From positions 1 to 64,000 of the forward strand of contig NZ_FNQR01000017.1 of the NCBI RefSeq assembly GCF_900107755.1: a stretch of 64,000 nucleotides of DNA, in the 5' to 3' direction. Each line of letters opens with the position of its first letter. The stretch's first letter is position 1. The notes beneath the pieces are model-generated. The model saw nothing but the letters and a program-made list of their open reading frames with translations. It did not search any database and was not told where the DNA came from. The DNA comes from Thalassobacillus cyri (GTDB lineage Bacteria; Bacillota; Bacilli; Bacillales; Halobacillaceae). Positions 7,697 to 15,394 of the stretch are shown piece after piece. The position numbers and the translations under genes were made by a program.

Positions 7697-8101
7697 ATGA
7701 AAGAGTGGGTAGATTGGAACGTTATCAGCAAATGGCTGGAGTTTGATATTGGCACCTTTGCAATCCTTGGCATTGATCCTTCTTATGTACATTTCCTGCT
7801 GTCATTTTTATTATTGGCTGCCGGGGTGTGGCTGTTTGAGCCAGTCATGTTATGGCTGATCAACGCGAATTGGAAACGGCTTTTGACTTTTCTTGTCATC
7901 AGTCTTGCAGTAACCAACCTATTGATCAGCATCCAGCTGTATCAGGTAGTGAAGATGAACGGAAGCATAGCCGAAGAGGCGCTGGCTTTCCAATTGCTTG
8001 CAGTAATTTGTTTTGGGGCCTGTTACACGTTGTATGCGTTGGTAAGACAAATTTTCCGTTATTTCAGCAAAAATTCCAGACCAGCCGTGAAGCGGTGGTA
8101 A
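7697..8101 (+). CDS. Membrane protein of unknown function
   Basis: A 134-residue protein that I do not recognise. It has an N-terminal soluble stretch (about 1-30) and three hydrophobic segments (about 33-56, 62-83 and 93-117), ending in a basic tail, RYFSKNSRPAVKRW. The ATG is preceded by GGAGAGGACGTGGTGG. It is divergent from the EamA gene and followed by a clear terminator, so it is likely monocistronic. Confidence 0.6.
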   Translation: MKEWVDWNVISKWLEFDIGTFAILGIDPSYVHFLLSFLLLAAGVWLFEPVMLWLINANWKRLLTFLVISLAVTNLLISIQLYQVVKMNGSIAEEALAFQLLAVICFGACYTLYALVRQIFRYFSKNSRPAVKRW

Positions 8102-8107
8102 ACTTTT

Positions 8108-8138
8108 AACCTGTTGCCAGAGGGCAGCAGGTTTTTTT
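8108..8138 (+). terminator. Terminator
   Basis: AACCTGTTGCC pairs with GGCAGCAGGTT, followed by TTTTTT, seven bases after the preceding stop codon. Confidence 0.85.
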
Positions 8139-8354
8139 ATTTTTCCTGTGCTTCCTAACAAATTGAAGATACTGCAAAGCGTGCGAGTTCACTTTGCTGA
8201 ACTGTGACGTATGTCATAGAGCGTGCGGTTCCTTCTTTGCTAGTATCAAGGTGAAAAGTGGGTTTTCTGCCATTGTTTTTACTGATCGTAAGTGATTGGA
8301 CTTCATCCCCAATGTAAGTCTTGCTCTTGGGAACATTCGCCTGTTCACCCAAAT

Positions 8355-8369
8355 TTGCAAACGCTTACT
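8355..8369 (+). promoter_or_regulatory. cre (CcpA-binding) site upstream of fixABCX
   Basis: TTGCAAACGCTTACT matches every defined position of the B. subtilis cre consensus WTGNAANCGNWNNCW. It ends 55 bases before the fixA start codon. Carbon catabolite control of the fix operon by CcpA is therefore likely; the downstream-of-promoter position would fit repression, but I could not place the promoter with confidence. Confidence 0.7.
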
Positions 8370-8424
8370 TTAAGAAAGATCGGTGGCGGGGAATCTATTT
8401 TTAAGGAAAGGGGGGTGATATTAC

Positions 8425-9240
8425 ATGCATATTGTTGTTTGTGTAAAACAGGTGCCTGATACGAAAGTAATTAAAATCAATCCCAAAACGAATACATTAG
8501 ATCGAAGAGGAGTGCCATCGATCATCAACCCGTATGATGCTCATGCGGTTCAGGAAGCTGTACATCTGAAACGACAGCATGGAGGAAAGGTTTCTGTATT
8601 GTCTATGGGGCCTCCGCAAGCAACTGCGGTCATTAAAAAAAGTATTGAAATTGGAGCAGACGAAGGATATTTGATATCTGACAGGGCATTTGCAGGGGCT
8701 GATACACTAGCTACAAGTTACGCCCTTACCAAAGCGCTGGAAAAAATCAGCAAAACCTCCCCGATAGATATGGTTTTTTGTGGAAAACATGCCATTGACG
8801 GGGATACAGGTCAGGTAGGTCCCGGGATAGCAAAACGCCTGGACATACCACCAATCACGAACATATCTGCCATCACCAAAGTCACCAAAGACTATGTGGA
8901 ACTCCAACGTAAACTTCAAGACGGTTATGCCCACATCCGCAGCACACTGCCGTGTTTAATTACCATTGAAAAAGAAATCAACGAAATTGAATATGCACCA
9001 TTTCCGAACATGTTGAAAGCAGTCAATTATCAGCCGGTAGTTTGGAGTATCGATCATTTAGAGGATGTCGATCGAAAACAGCTTGGTTTGAAAGGCTCAC
9101 CGACGGTTGTCGGAAAAATGTTTGCGCCTCCGAAACAAGAAGGCGGCCACCGCTTGGAAGGGACGCCTGAGGAACAAGTGGTACAACTGGTGGAAGTTTT
9201 GAAAGAAAAGCAGTATTTGTTCCATTTTAATAAAGGTTAA
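8425..9240 (+). CDS. fixA: Electron-transfer flavoprotein beta subunit, FixA type
   Basis: A 271-residue EtfB/FixA subunit, starting MHIVVCVKQVPDTKVIKI with the FixA/EtfB AMP-binding fold. It carries the family segments NPYDAHAVQEAVHLK, GADEGYLI and FCGKHAIDGDTGQVGP. With FixB it forms the FAD-containing heterodimer that bifurcates electrons from NADH. First gene of a four-gene operon fixABCX on the plus strand, with ribosome site AAGGGGGGTGA. Compared with ordinary fatty-acid-oxidation EtfB (about 255 residues) it has a C-terminal extension, as FixA proteins do. The FixA rather than EtfB call rests on the fixC and fixX neighbours. Confidence 0.88.
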   Translation: MHIVVCVKQVPDTKVIKINPKTNTLDRRGVPSIINPYDAHAVQEAVHLKRQHGGKVSVLSMGPPQATAVIKKSIEIGADEGYLISDRAFAGADTLATSYALTKALEKISKTSPIDMVFCGKHAIDGDTGQVGPGIAKRLDIPPITNISAITKVTKDYVELQRKLQDGYAHIRSTLPCLITIEKEINEIEYAPFPNMLKAVNYQPVVWSIDHLEDVDRKQLGLKGSPTVVGKMFAPPKQEGGHRLEGTPEEQVVQLVEVLKEKQYLFHFNKG

Positions 9241-9319
9241 CTTTGTTTAAGGATTAAAGTATAAGATAATACGAAGGCTTTTGCCATAAGTACTTGGCGA
9301 TAAGCCAAGTTTCTCTAAC
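9241..9319. repeat. Dispersed repeat R3, copy 2, inside the fix operon
   Basis: AACTTTGTTTAAGGATTAAAG opens the copy, then comes AAGGCTTTTGCCATAAG and the hairpin ACTTGGC-gataa-GCCAAGT at 9292-9310. It fills the gap between fixA and fixB and ends 11 bases before the fixB ribosome site. Close to copy 3 at 39108-39187. Confidence 0.65.
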
Positions 9320-9341
9320 ATGGGAAGGAGGAGGTGCAGGA

Positions 9342-10367
9342 ATGAGCGAAGAACATCGGGGAATATGGGTATTCGCTGAAGTGATCGATGGCGCAATCGC
9401 CGGGGTATCACTCGAATTACTGGGAGCTGGCAGAGAGTTGGCGGATAAGCTTGATGTGCCGTTGGCAGGCGTATTATTAGGGGAGAACATCACCCATTTA
9501 TCCGAACAGTTGATTCCTTATGGGGCTGACGAAGTCTACATCATAGATGACCCTGTTTTAAAAGATTATCGGACCGAGCCTTTTTTAGCCGGTATGGGGA
9601 AACTGGCACGGATGTATGTGCCGGAAATCATTTTATATGGAGCTACTCCGAATGGAAAAGATATCGCCTCAGCTATTGCTACTGACTTGAAGACAGGGCT
9701 GACTGCCGATTGCACCATGTTGGGTGTGGATATTGAAAATCGTTTGCTGGAGGCAAGCAGACCGGCATTCGGGGGAAATATCATGGCTACCATCCTTTGT
9801 AAAAAGCATCGCCCCCAAATGGCGACAGTCCGTCCGAAAGTAATGAAGGCATTACAACCGGATCCTGCTCGAAAAGGCATGGTGCTCAAAGAAAAACTGG
9901 AAATGAAGGAAGCAGAAATTCGCACCAAAGTTTTGGAAATCATAAAAGGCCCAGGCAAATCAGTAGACCTTGAAGGCGCAGATGTCATCGTATGTGGCGG
10001 GAAAGGGATGGGTGACGAACAAGCGTTTCAACTGATCCATCAATTAGCGGATACGATCGGTGCCTCTGTTGGAGGTACACGGGATGCAGTTGAAGCTAGA
10101 TGGATCTCTCATGACCATCAGGTCGGTCAGACTGGAGAAACAGTGACACCGAAAATTTATTTTGCCATCGGCGTGTCTGGTGCCATCCAGCATACAGTTG
10201 GCATGAAGAATTCGGAATTGATCATTGCCATCAATAAAGATCCAGATGCACCTATTTTCGATGTTGCAACCTATGGAATTGTTGGTGATGCCAGGGAGAC
10301 TGTACCTGTGATGATCAAAGCCTTCGAGGAACTGCTGAGAGAAAATGAGGTGATTTCCCATGCCTGA
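9342..10367 (+). CDS. fixB: Electron-transfer flavoprotein alpha subunit, FixB type
   Basis: A 341-residue EtfA/FixB subunit. The N-terminal half has the EtfA/B fold ([20 protein letters not shown]). The C-terminal FAD domain shows [12 protein letters not shown], the [15 protein letters not shown] loop and [20 protein letters not shown], the standard EtfA FAD-binding block. The start at 9342 is chosen for GGGAAGGAGGAGG just upstream; an ATG at 9294 lies inside the R3 repeat without a ribosome site. The stop overlaps the fixC start by 8 bases, indicating [13 protein letters not shown] coupling. Confidence 0.9.
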   Translation: MSEEHRGIWVFAEVIDGAIAGVSLELLGAGRELADKLDVPLAGVLLGENITHLSEQLIPYGADEVYIIDDPVLKDYRTEPFLAGMGKLARMYVPEIILYGATPNGKDIASAIATDLKTGLTADCTMLGVDIENRLLEASRPAFGGNIMATILCKKHRPQMATVRPKVMKALQPDPARKGMVLKEKLEMKEAEIRTKVLEIIKGPGKSVDLEGADVIVCGGKGMGDEQAFQLIHQLADTIGASVGGTRDAVEARWISHDHQVGQTGETVTPKIYFAIGVSGAIQHTVGMKNSELIIAINKDPDAPIFDVATYGIVGDARETVPVMIKAFEELLRENEVISHA

Positions 10368-11655
10368 AAAATTTGACGTCATTGTTGTCGGAGCAGGACC
10401 GGCAGGGACCAGCTGTGCCTATCAATGTGCTAAAAACGGGCTGAAGGTACTTCAGATTGAACGTGGTGAATATCCAGGAGCTAAAAATGTTATGGGCGGC
10501 GTTCTGTATAAACAACAATTAGAAGAAATCATTCCAGAGTTTTGGAAGGAGGCACCGATCGAACGTCCGATTGTCGAACAAAGAATGTGGCTGCTGGATG
10601 AAGAATCGGCGATGACACTCGGTTTTAAAGGGCGAGCGTGGGCAAACGAAGCCAGCTATAATAATTTTACAATCTTACGAGCGAAGTTCGATCAATGGTT
10701 TGCCAGGAAAGCTCAAGAACTAGGAGTCACGTTAATCAATGAAACGGTAGTAGAAGAATGTCTCGTCGAGAATGGAAAAGTGATCGGTGTTCGGACGGAT
10801 CGCCCTGAAGGAGAGGTACTGGCTGATGTCGTCGTGTTAGCTGATGGTGTCAATTCTTTGCTCGCAAAACAACTGGGATTCCATCAGGACATCGAGCCTG
10901 CTCAAGTAGCCCTTACGGTGATGGAAGTACTGAAACTGCCTGCAGAAACGATCAATGAAAGGTTCAACATTGAAGATGGCCAGGGCTGTACGATTGAAAT
11001 GTTCGGAGATTCTACCAAAGGTCACTTAGGGACTGCTTTTCTATATACGAATAAAGAAAGCTTGAATATCGGTGTAGGAGCAACATTATCCAGTATAGTG
11101 AAGGAAAAGATAAAACCATATGAATTGCTGGAATATGTTAAAAACCACCCGATTGTAAAACCGTTGATCCAGGGAGCTGAGGAAGCAGAGTATCTTGCTC
11201 ATCTGATACCTGAAGGGGGTTACCACGCTATCCCTAAACTGGTGGGTGATGGAGTTATTGTTGCCGGAGATGCTGCCCAGCTTGTCAATGGAATCCACCG
11301 GGAAGGGTCCAACATGGCCATGAAATCCGGATCTTATGCAGCAGAAGCAATTTTACTGGCTAAACAAAAGGGGCGGTTTACAGAGGAAGTACTGGCTATC
11401 TATCGTGAAAAAGTATACGAAAGCTTCATTGGACAGGATTTGAAAAAATATAAGGATGCGACGGAAACATTGGAAAACCACCCGCAGTACCTGAAGGAAT
11501 ATATCCCGATGATGAACCGGGCAGCCCGTGCATTTTTTACAGTGGATGGCACCAGTAAACGTGAAAAACAGAAGGGAATCTTCAACATGTTCATGGAACG
11601 TGGTAAAATCCGCACCGTGCAGGACATGTACCGGGCATGGAAGGTGATGAAATAA
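10360..11655 (+). CDS. fixC: FixC flavoprotein-quinone oxidoreductase
   Basis: A 431-residue flavoprotein of the ETF:quinone oxidoreductase/FixC family. It has the FAD-binding dinucleotide motif VVGAGPAGTSCAY at residues 8-20, the ERGEYPGAKNVMGG loop, the VLADGVNSLLAKQLG segment, and the second FAD contact GVIVAGDAAQLVNGIHREG. In bifurcating FixABCX it passes electrons to quinone while low-potential electrons leave through ferredoxin or flavodoxin. It is shorter than ETF-QO because the C-terminal ferredoxin domain is encoded separately as fixX. It overlaps fixB by 8 bases and fixX by 1. Confidence 0.92.
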   Translation: MPEKFDVIVVGAGPAGTSCAYQCAKNGLKVLQIERGEYPGAKNVMGGVLYKQQLEEIIPEFWKEAPIERPIVEQRMWLLDEESAMTLGFKGRAWANEASYNNFTILRAKFDQWFARKAQELGVTLINETVVEECLVENGKVIGVRTDRPEGEVLADVVVLADGVNSLLAKQLGFHQDIEPAQVALTVMEVLKLPAETINERFNIEDGQGCTIEMFGDSTKGHLGTAFLYTNKESLNIGVGATLSSIVKEKIKPYELLEYVKNHPIVKPLIQGAEEAEYLAHLIPEGGYHAIPKLVGDGVIVAGDAAQLVNGIHREGSNMAMKSGSYAAEAILLAKQKGRFTEEVLAIYREKVYESFIGQDLKKYKDATETLENHPQYLKEYIPMMNRAARAFFTVDGTSKREKQKGIFNMFMERGKIRTVQDMYRAWKVMK

Positions 11656-11939
11656 TGACGAAAGCTACGATTGAAGAAAAACAGTATCTCGTCAGGTTTA
11701 AAGCAGATAAAGAATCCCACTTGAAAATAACCGATCAGTCCATCTGCCTGGAAAACTGTCCGGATAAGCCTTGTACGTATTTTTGTCCGGGAGAAGTATA
11801 CAAATTCGAAGGCAACCGGATCCAAGTCGGCTACGAAGGATGCCATGAATGCGGCAGCTGTCGCATTGGCTGCCCACAAAATAATATCGAATGGAAATAC
11901 CCGAAAGGAGGCCATGGAGTCATCTTCCAGTTGGCATAA
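11655..11939 (+). CDS. fixX: FixX ferredoxin-like protein
   Basis: A 94-residue ferredoxin-like partner of FixC. It carries CLENCPDKPCTYFCP in the middle and CHECGSCRIGCP near the C terminus, the arrangement of FixX/ETF-QO iron-sulfur domains. The ATG at 11655 overlaps the fixC stop (TAATG); the longer reading frame starts inside fixC and is not needed. Last gene of the operon, followed by a long hairpin. No nitrogenase gene lies nearby, so this FixABCX probably serves another reductive or quinone-linked pathway. Confidence 0.9.
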   Translation: MTKATIEEKQYLVRFKADKESHLKITDQSICLENCPDKPCTYFCPGEVYKFEGNRIQVGYEGCHECGSCRIGCPQNNIEWKYPKGGHGVIFQLA

Positions 11940-11942
11940 TTC

Positions 11943-11998
11943 CTGTGTTATCCCACAGTGCTGTAAAAAGGGTCATTAGGTGGGATAACACTTTATTT
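11943..11998 (+). terminator. Terminator of fixABCX
   Basis: GTGTTATCCCAC pairs with GTGGGATAACAC across a 23-base loop, followed by TTTATTTAA. The stem is perfect over 12 bp, but the loop is long. Confidence 0.65.
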
Positions 11999-12066
11999 AA
12001 CGTTTTTGTTATCAGAAAATTTAGAAAAAAGAGGAAAATTAAAATATCCTGAAAGGCGGGAGCGGG

Positions 12067-12387
12067 ATGATGAATTTTGTGGAGTACTATCCACGTCAAC
12101 CAATCATTATCGGAAAAAAAGACTTACAGGTATTGCGCACGCTGACAAGGAATCGAACAATGGATGATCACTGGCTCGTAGTTATGAAAGTCGTAGATTT
12201 AGAAGGGGGGCACTGGGTTTGGAAGGTATCGCTACTGACTTCTAATCCGGAAGGTATCTACGATTTTAATGCGAAAGCCTTGTTCGAAAAAAAATGTTCT
12301 ACATTTCATGAAGGACTGGACATGATCAAGGATTGGGAAGTCAAGCTGTTAGAAGATCGCTGGTTTGAAGAGAAACGCGTCACCTAA
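12067..12387 (+). CDS. Hypothetical protein
   Basis: A 106-residue soluble protein I do not recognise. It is rich in aromatic and charged residues (WLVVMKVVDLEGGHWVWKV, DMIKDWEVKLLEDRWFEEK), with alternating strands and a C-terminal helix. GAAAGGCGGG lies six bases upstream of two successive ATG codons (12067 and 12070), either of which may be used. It has its own terminator. It has no signal peptide or cysteine motif. Confidence 0.6.
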   Translation: MMNFVEYYPRQPIIIGKKDLQVLRTLTRNRTMDDHWLVVMKVVDLEGGHWVWKVSLLTSNPEGIYDFNAKALFEKKCSTFHEGLDMIKDWEVKLLEDRWFEEKRVT

Positions 12388-12418
12388 ACACGTCTGTCAT
12401 CTAAGACGTGTTTTTTCT
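12385..12418 (+). terminator. Terminator
   Basis: AACACGTCT and AGACGTGTT form a 9-bp stem, followed by a six-T run. Confidence 0.85.
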
Positions 12419-12481
12419 TATATTGAAACATACTTCCAAGTAACCGATAATAGGATGGGAGAGAAAAGGGGGGAGTAATAA

Positions 12482-12688
12482 ATGATGGAAATGGGTGGCT
12501 TTCTGTTTTTCGGAGTGTTCTTCGTACTCCTGTTATTCGTGTTGAATATTGTAACCAGCATTTGGGCCTATCGTGATTCTCAGAGAAAAGGGAAGAGCCA
12601 GGAGTATGCTCTTATCATCCTGATTGGTACTTTATTTTTTCCAATCATCGGACTGATCATTTATTTGATCATCCGGAATGATGGATGA
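12482..12688 (+). CDS. Small two-helix membrane protein
   Basis: A 68-residue protein with two membrane helices (about residues 4-28 and 43-63) joined by a basic loop, AYRDSQRKGKSQEY. The W-A-Y-R-D-S...G...LFFPIIGLIIYLIIR pattern resembles the short membrane domain found at the N terminus of phospholipase D-type and regulator-associated (PLDc_N) proteins. GGGGGGAG precedes the ATG. No function can be assigned. The 21-bp repeat array A begins 12 bases after its stop codon. Confidence 0.65.
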   Translation: MMEMGGFLFFGVFFVLLLFVLNIVTSIWAYRDSQRKGKSQEYALIILIGTLFFPIIGLIIYLIIRNDG

Positions 12689-12699
12689 TTTTTTCTAAT

Positions 12700-12854
12700 T
12701 GTCTAGTAACCGTGCAGCCTGTCTAGAAAATCTTAAGGAATGTCCAGTAAAATTCAAGTATCGTCTTGTGAATTTCAAAAAATGTCTAGTAAATGCAATG
12801 AATTGTCTAGTAAGCTATACCTCATTTCTAGTAAACAGGCATCCTGTCCAGAAA
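12700..12854. repeat. Array A: eight TGTCTAGTAA repeats at 20-21 bp spacing
   Basis: Copies of a 10-bp motif start at 12700, 12720, 12741, 12762, 12783, 12804, 12825 and 12845, so the spacing is 20, 21, 21, 21, 21, 21 and 20. Three copies are exactly TGTCTAGTAA and four others differ at one or two positions; the copy at 12762 (CGTCTTGTGA) is the most diverged. The 10-11 bases between copies are unrelated to each other. The array fills the gap between convergent genes, ahead of a bidirectional terminator. Confidence 0.85.
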
Positions 12855-12872
12855 ACCATATGATACATAATC

Positions 12873-12904
12873 AAAAGGCTGTGCCCTATAGGGCACAGCC
12901 TTTG
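12873..12904. terminator. Palindromic bidirectional terminator
   Basis: AAAGGCTGTGCCCTA and its exact reverse complement form a near-loopless palindrome. It lies between array A and the stop of the minus-strand gene at 12926. Confidence 0.75.
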
Positions 12905-12925
12905 CTGAATTTACTTTGTGATTGT

Positions 12926-13126
12926 TTATTTTTCGACTACTTTGAACAGGTTGTCGTGCCACTGGTAGGCGTGTTTCGAAAGGTCTTCCGGCGATTCATG
13001 CCTTGGGGAAGCATTCTTGACAATCTCCTGCTGGTGAACAGGTAGCTTTTCATAGGCATCCCTAAGTTCACTTGTATATTGCATATGCCGTTTCAGTTGA
13101 TAGAGAAAATCGTTTAGTTCATCCAT
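12926..13126 (-). CDS. Hypothetical helical protein
   Basis: A 66-residue acidic, fully helical protein (MDELNDFLYQLKRHMQYTSE..., ending HDNLFKVVEK) that I do not recognise. An AGAGGAGG ribosome site upstream of the ATG supports it as a real gene. It has no signal peptide, membrane helix or cysteine. It is monocistronic on the minus strand and converges on array A. Confidence 0.65.
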   Translation of the reverse strand: MDELNDFLYQLKRHMQYTSELRDAYEKLPVHQQEIVKNASPRHESPEDLSKHAYQWHDNLFKVVEK

Positions 13127-13213
13127 TTTTAATCTACCTCCTCTACCAACTATCTTCCTCTTAATAGAAAAATTAAAACCTGCAACCAGGCAGAAACTGG
13201 TTGCTGGAACGAC

Positions 13214-13948
13214 TCAACGGTTTCTTAATTTAGCCAGCAGCCGGAGCATTTCGATGTACAGCCAGACAAGGGTGACAACTAATCCGAAAGCTCCATACCA
13301 CTCCATGTGCTTCGGCACGCCGCGGTTGGAGGCCCGTTCAATAAAATCGAAATCAAGGACGAGGTTCAATGCAGCGACTGCCACGATGAATAAACTGATT
13401 CCGATCCCTAGCAGGCTTGATTCATGCAGCAGCGGAACCTGGATCGATGTAAAGCTTCTAAGGATAATATCCAGCAAATAGACGAGGAAAATGCCGAGCG
13501 TGGCAGCAAAAACGCCTAAGCGGAAATTCTTCGTAACTTTGATGATCCGCAGCTTATAAGCGATCAGCAAAGCGAATAAGGTCATCATTGTAAGCATTGC
13601 TGCTTGGATCACGATACCTTCATAAAGATTTGCGTATTGCGCTGAAATAGCTCCGATAAATAATCCTTCCAGTGCAGCATAGATCGGTGCCGTAACTGGA
13701 GCAGCTTTCGGGATGAACGCGGTGATCAATGCAAAAATCAACGAGCCGATAATACCGATCCAGATATAAGTCGTTACCGGTTGATTGTTGTAATAGAGGT
13801 TCCATGTATAATAAGCAGTCGCCATCAAGATAAAGAGAAGGATAAATACTTTATTCACGGTTCCTGCTAGTGTCATCATCCGTTTACCTGATTTGACCCG
13901 CTGCCTGCCAAATATATTGTCATTCAACGTCGGGTTTGCTGTCCTCAT
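13214..13948 (-). CDS. Bax inhibitor-1/YccA family membrane protein
   Basis: A 244-residue protein with seven predicted membrane helices spread over residues 25-240, in the Bax-inhibitor-1 fold. Typical features are the N-terminal NPTLNDNIFG segment, the conserved DFDFIERASNRGVPKHMEWYGAFG-type region before the last helix (only key residues given) and the Y-I-E-M-L-RLL-KL end. Bacterial relatives such as YetJ form pH-sensitive calcium leak channels. The start at 13948 follows AAAGGAG; the longer frame beginning upstream lacks a ribosome site. Confidence 0.88.
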   Translation of the reverse strand: MRTANPTLNDNIFGRQRVKSGKRMMTLAGTVNKVFILLFILMATAYYTWNLYYNNQPVTTYIWIGIIGSLIFALITAFIPKAAPVTAPIYAALEGLFIGAISAQYANLYEGIVIQAAMLTMMTLFALLIAYKLRIIKVTKNFRLGVFAATLGIFLVYLLDIILRSFTSIQVPLLHESSLLGIGISLFIVAVAALNLVLDFDFIERASNRGVPKHMEWYGAFGLVVTLVWLYIEMLRLLAKLRNR

Positions 13949-14025
13949 GTTCCACGCTCCTTTTTCCTGATAAGCTAGTCTATGCTTCCTGGTTTCCATT
14001 GTATGCATTCGCCGCCCCTATGTAA

Positions 14026-14052
14026 AAGGAAAAAGCCCCTGAAAACAGGGGC
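14026..14052 (-). terminator. Terminator of YqaE/Pmp3 gene
   Basis: On the minus strand GCCCCTG-TTTTC-CAGGGGC (7-bp stem) is followed by TTTTTCC. Confidence 0.8.
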
Positions 14053-14065
14053 CATGTTTCTCCTA

Positions 14066-14230
14066 TTATACGGTGCCGAGCTCTTTGTTACGAACAACTA
14101 AGACAGCGTGGATCGCACCTGGAATCCAGAAAATCGCTGTAAGAATCAAATTCAATAATGCTGTCATTGGTCTGCCTGCCATGAATACTGCTAAAGGCGG
14201 CAGCAATACTGCTAGAATGTATTTTAACAT
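14066..14230 (-). CDS. YqaE/Pmp3 family membrane peptide
   Basis: A 54-residue hydrophobic protein with two membrane helices (about 4-22 and 24-46), starting MLKYILAVLLPPLAVFMAGR and containing NLILTAIFWIPGAIHA. This is the Pmp3/UPF0057 signature. Family members are stress-linked plasma-membrane peptides affecting membrane potential and salt tolerance in other organisms; the role in Bacillaceae is not established. AAAGGAGGCATTCGATT precedes the ATG. Own terminator downstream. Confidence 0.88.
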   Translation of the reverse strand: MLKYILAVLLPPLAVFMAGRPMTALLNLILTAIFWIPGAIHAVLVVRNKELGTV

Positions 14231-14315
14231 AATCGAATGCCTCCTTTAGTGTTGTACATACCACAAGAAAGCAGGTGTTAATCTACTAATCATTAAAAAT
14301 AGGTAAAATAGCTCA

Positions 14316-14349
14316 GCAAAACAGGCAGCCAATGTTATGGCTGCCTGTA
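14316..14349 (-). terminator. Terminator of the branched-chain amino-acid operon
   Basis: ACAGGCAGCC and GGCTGCCTGT form a perfect 10-bp stem just after the ilvA stop; on the minus strand it is followed by TTTT. Confidence 0.8.
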
Positions 14350-14352
14350 CAA

Positions 14353-15315
14353 TTACACTACCTGATAGTTATGTTTCTGCGATAACGATTGTATCGATGG
14401 TAATTTAGCAATGTCCATATTACCACCGCTTACCACCACACCGCATTGTTTAGTGTTGATTTTTTTATGATAGGAAAGGAGAGCAGCGAGTGCTGCAGCA
14501 CCGGCACCTTCTACCATCGTCTTTTCCCGTTCCAGCATATGGACCATGGTTGCCGCTAATTGTTGGTCAGAGACGGTCACGATGTGGTCGACATATTTGC
14601 GGATGATCGGATAGGTCAGCTCACCAGGGCGTTTGACGGCGATTCCATCAGCAATGGTGGATACAGAAGCAAGGGAAGTCGCCCCTTTAGAATGAAATTG
14701 ATTGTAGGTCGCACTTGCTCTTTCTGCCTGGACGCCGATCACCTTGATGGTCGGATTGATATTTTTTGCTGCAAAAGCGATCCCGCTGATCAGACCGCCG
14801 CCTCCTACAGGGACGATCAGTGTATCAAGGGAAGGCTGCTCCTGCAGCATCTCGATGGCGATGGTTCCTTGTCCTGCCATGACATCGGGATCATCGAAAG
14901 GGTGGATGAAAACAGCTTGTGATCGTTTTTGTTCCTGGATGGCCGCTTCGTAAGCTTCCTGGAACGATTCTCCAGTCAACACGATTTTTGCCCCGTAGCC
15001 TTCTGTTGCTTTCGTTTTTGCTTTTGGCGTATTGGCTGGCATAAAGATTTTAGCCTCAATGCCGCGTTTAGCGGCTGCCAGGGCAACCCCCTGGGCATGA
15101 TTGCCGGCGGAAGCAGCAATCACCCCTCGCTTCATTTCATGTTGCGTCAATTGTGAGATTTTATAGCTGGCGCCTCTGATTTTGAAAGCGCCTGTCTTTT
15201 GCTGGTTCTCCATCTTCATAAACACTTTTTTTCCTGTTTGTTCATTTAATGTCGCTGAAGTGGTGAGCGGGGTACGATGCACAACAGAGGATAGCTGTTC
15301 CATTGCATCCGCCAC
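14353..15315 (-). CDS. ilvA: Threonine dehydratase, short form without regulatory domain
   Basis: A 320-residue PLP-dependent fold-II enzyme that deaminates threonine to 2-oxobutyrate, the isoleucine precursor. It shows the PLP lysine in KTGAFKIRGA, the SAGNHAQGVA loop and the phosphate-binding PVGGGGLISG. B. subtilis IlvA is about 420 residues because of a C-terminal isoleucine-binding domain; that domain is absent here, so the protein resembles TdcB-type enzymes. The GTG start lacks a ribosome site. An in-frame ATT at 15342 lies nine bases after AAGGAG and would add nine residues that match the usual N terminus. Last gene of the ilv-leu operon. Confidence 0.88.
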   Translation of the reverse strand: MADAMEQLSSVVHRTPLTTSATLNEQTGKKVFMKMENQQKTGAFKIRGASYKISQLTQHEMKRGVIAASAGNHAQGVALAAAKRGIEAKIFMPANTPKAKTKATEGYGAKIVLTGESFQEAYEAAIQEQKRSQAVFIHPFDDPDVMAGQGTIAIEMLQEQPSLDTLIVPVGGGGLISGIAFAAKNINPTIKVIGVQAERASATYNQFHSKGATSLASVSTIADGIAVKRPGELTYPIIRKYVDHIVTVSDQQLAATMVHMLEREKTMVEGAGAAALAALLSYHKKINTKQCGVVVSGGNMDIAKLPSIQSLSQKHNYQVV

Positions 15316-15394
15316 CTTGGTTAATAATAACGAATTCCCAATGTCTTCACACTCCTTAAAAATTTGTTATTTAATAAAATCAATTGTTGCTTCT

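Noticed and set aside
8155-8352. 65-residue minus-strand open frame upstream of fixA
   Set aside because: It starts at TTG with no ribosome site, overlaps the approach to the cre site, resembles no family I know and contains imperfect direct repeats. Probably not a gene.
12700-12854. Array A considered as a CRISPR array
   Set aside because: Repeats of 10 bp and spacers of about 11 bp are far too short, and no cas genes are present.
12740-13045. 101-residue plus-strand open frame with repeated SSK
   Set aside because: It is produced by the 21-bp DNA repeats of array A and then runs through a terminator and the antisense of a real gene. No ribosome site.
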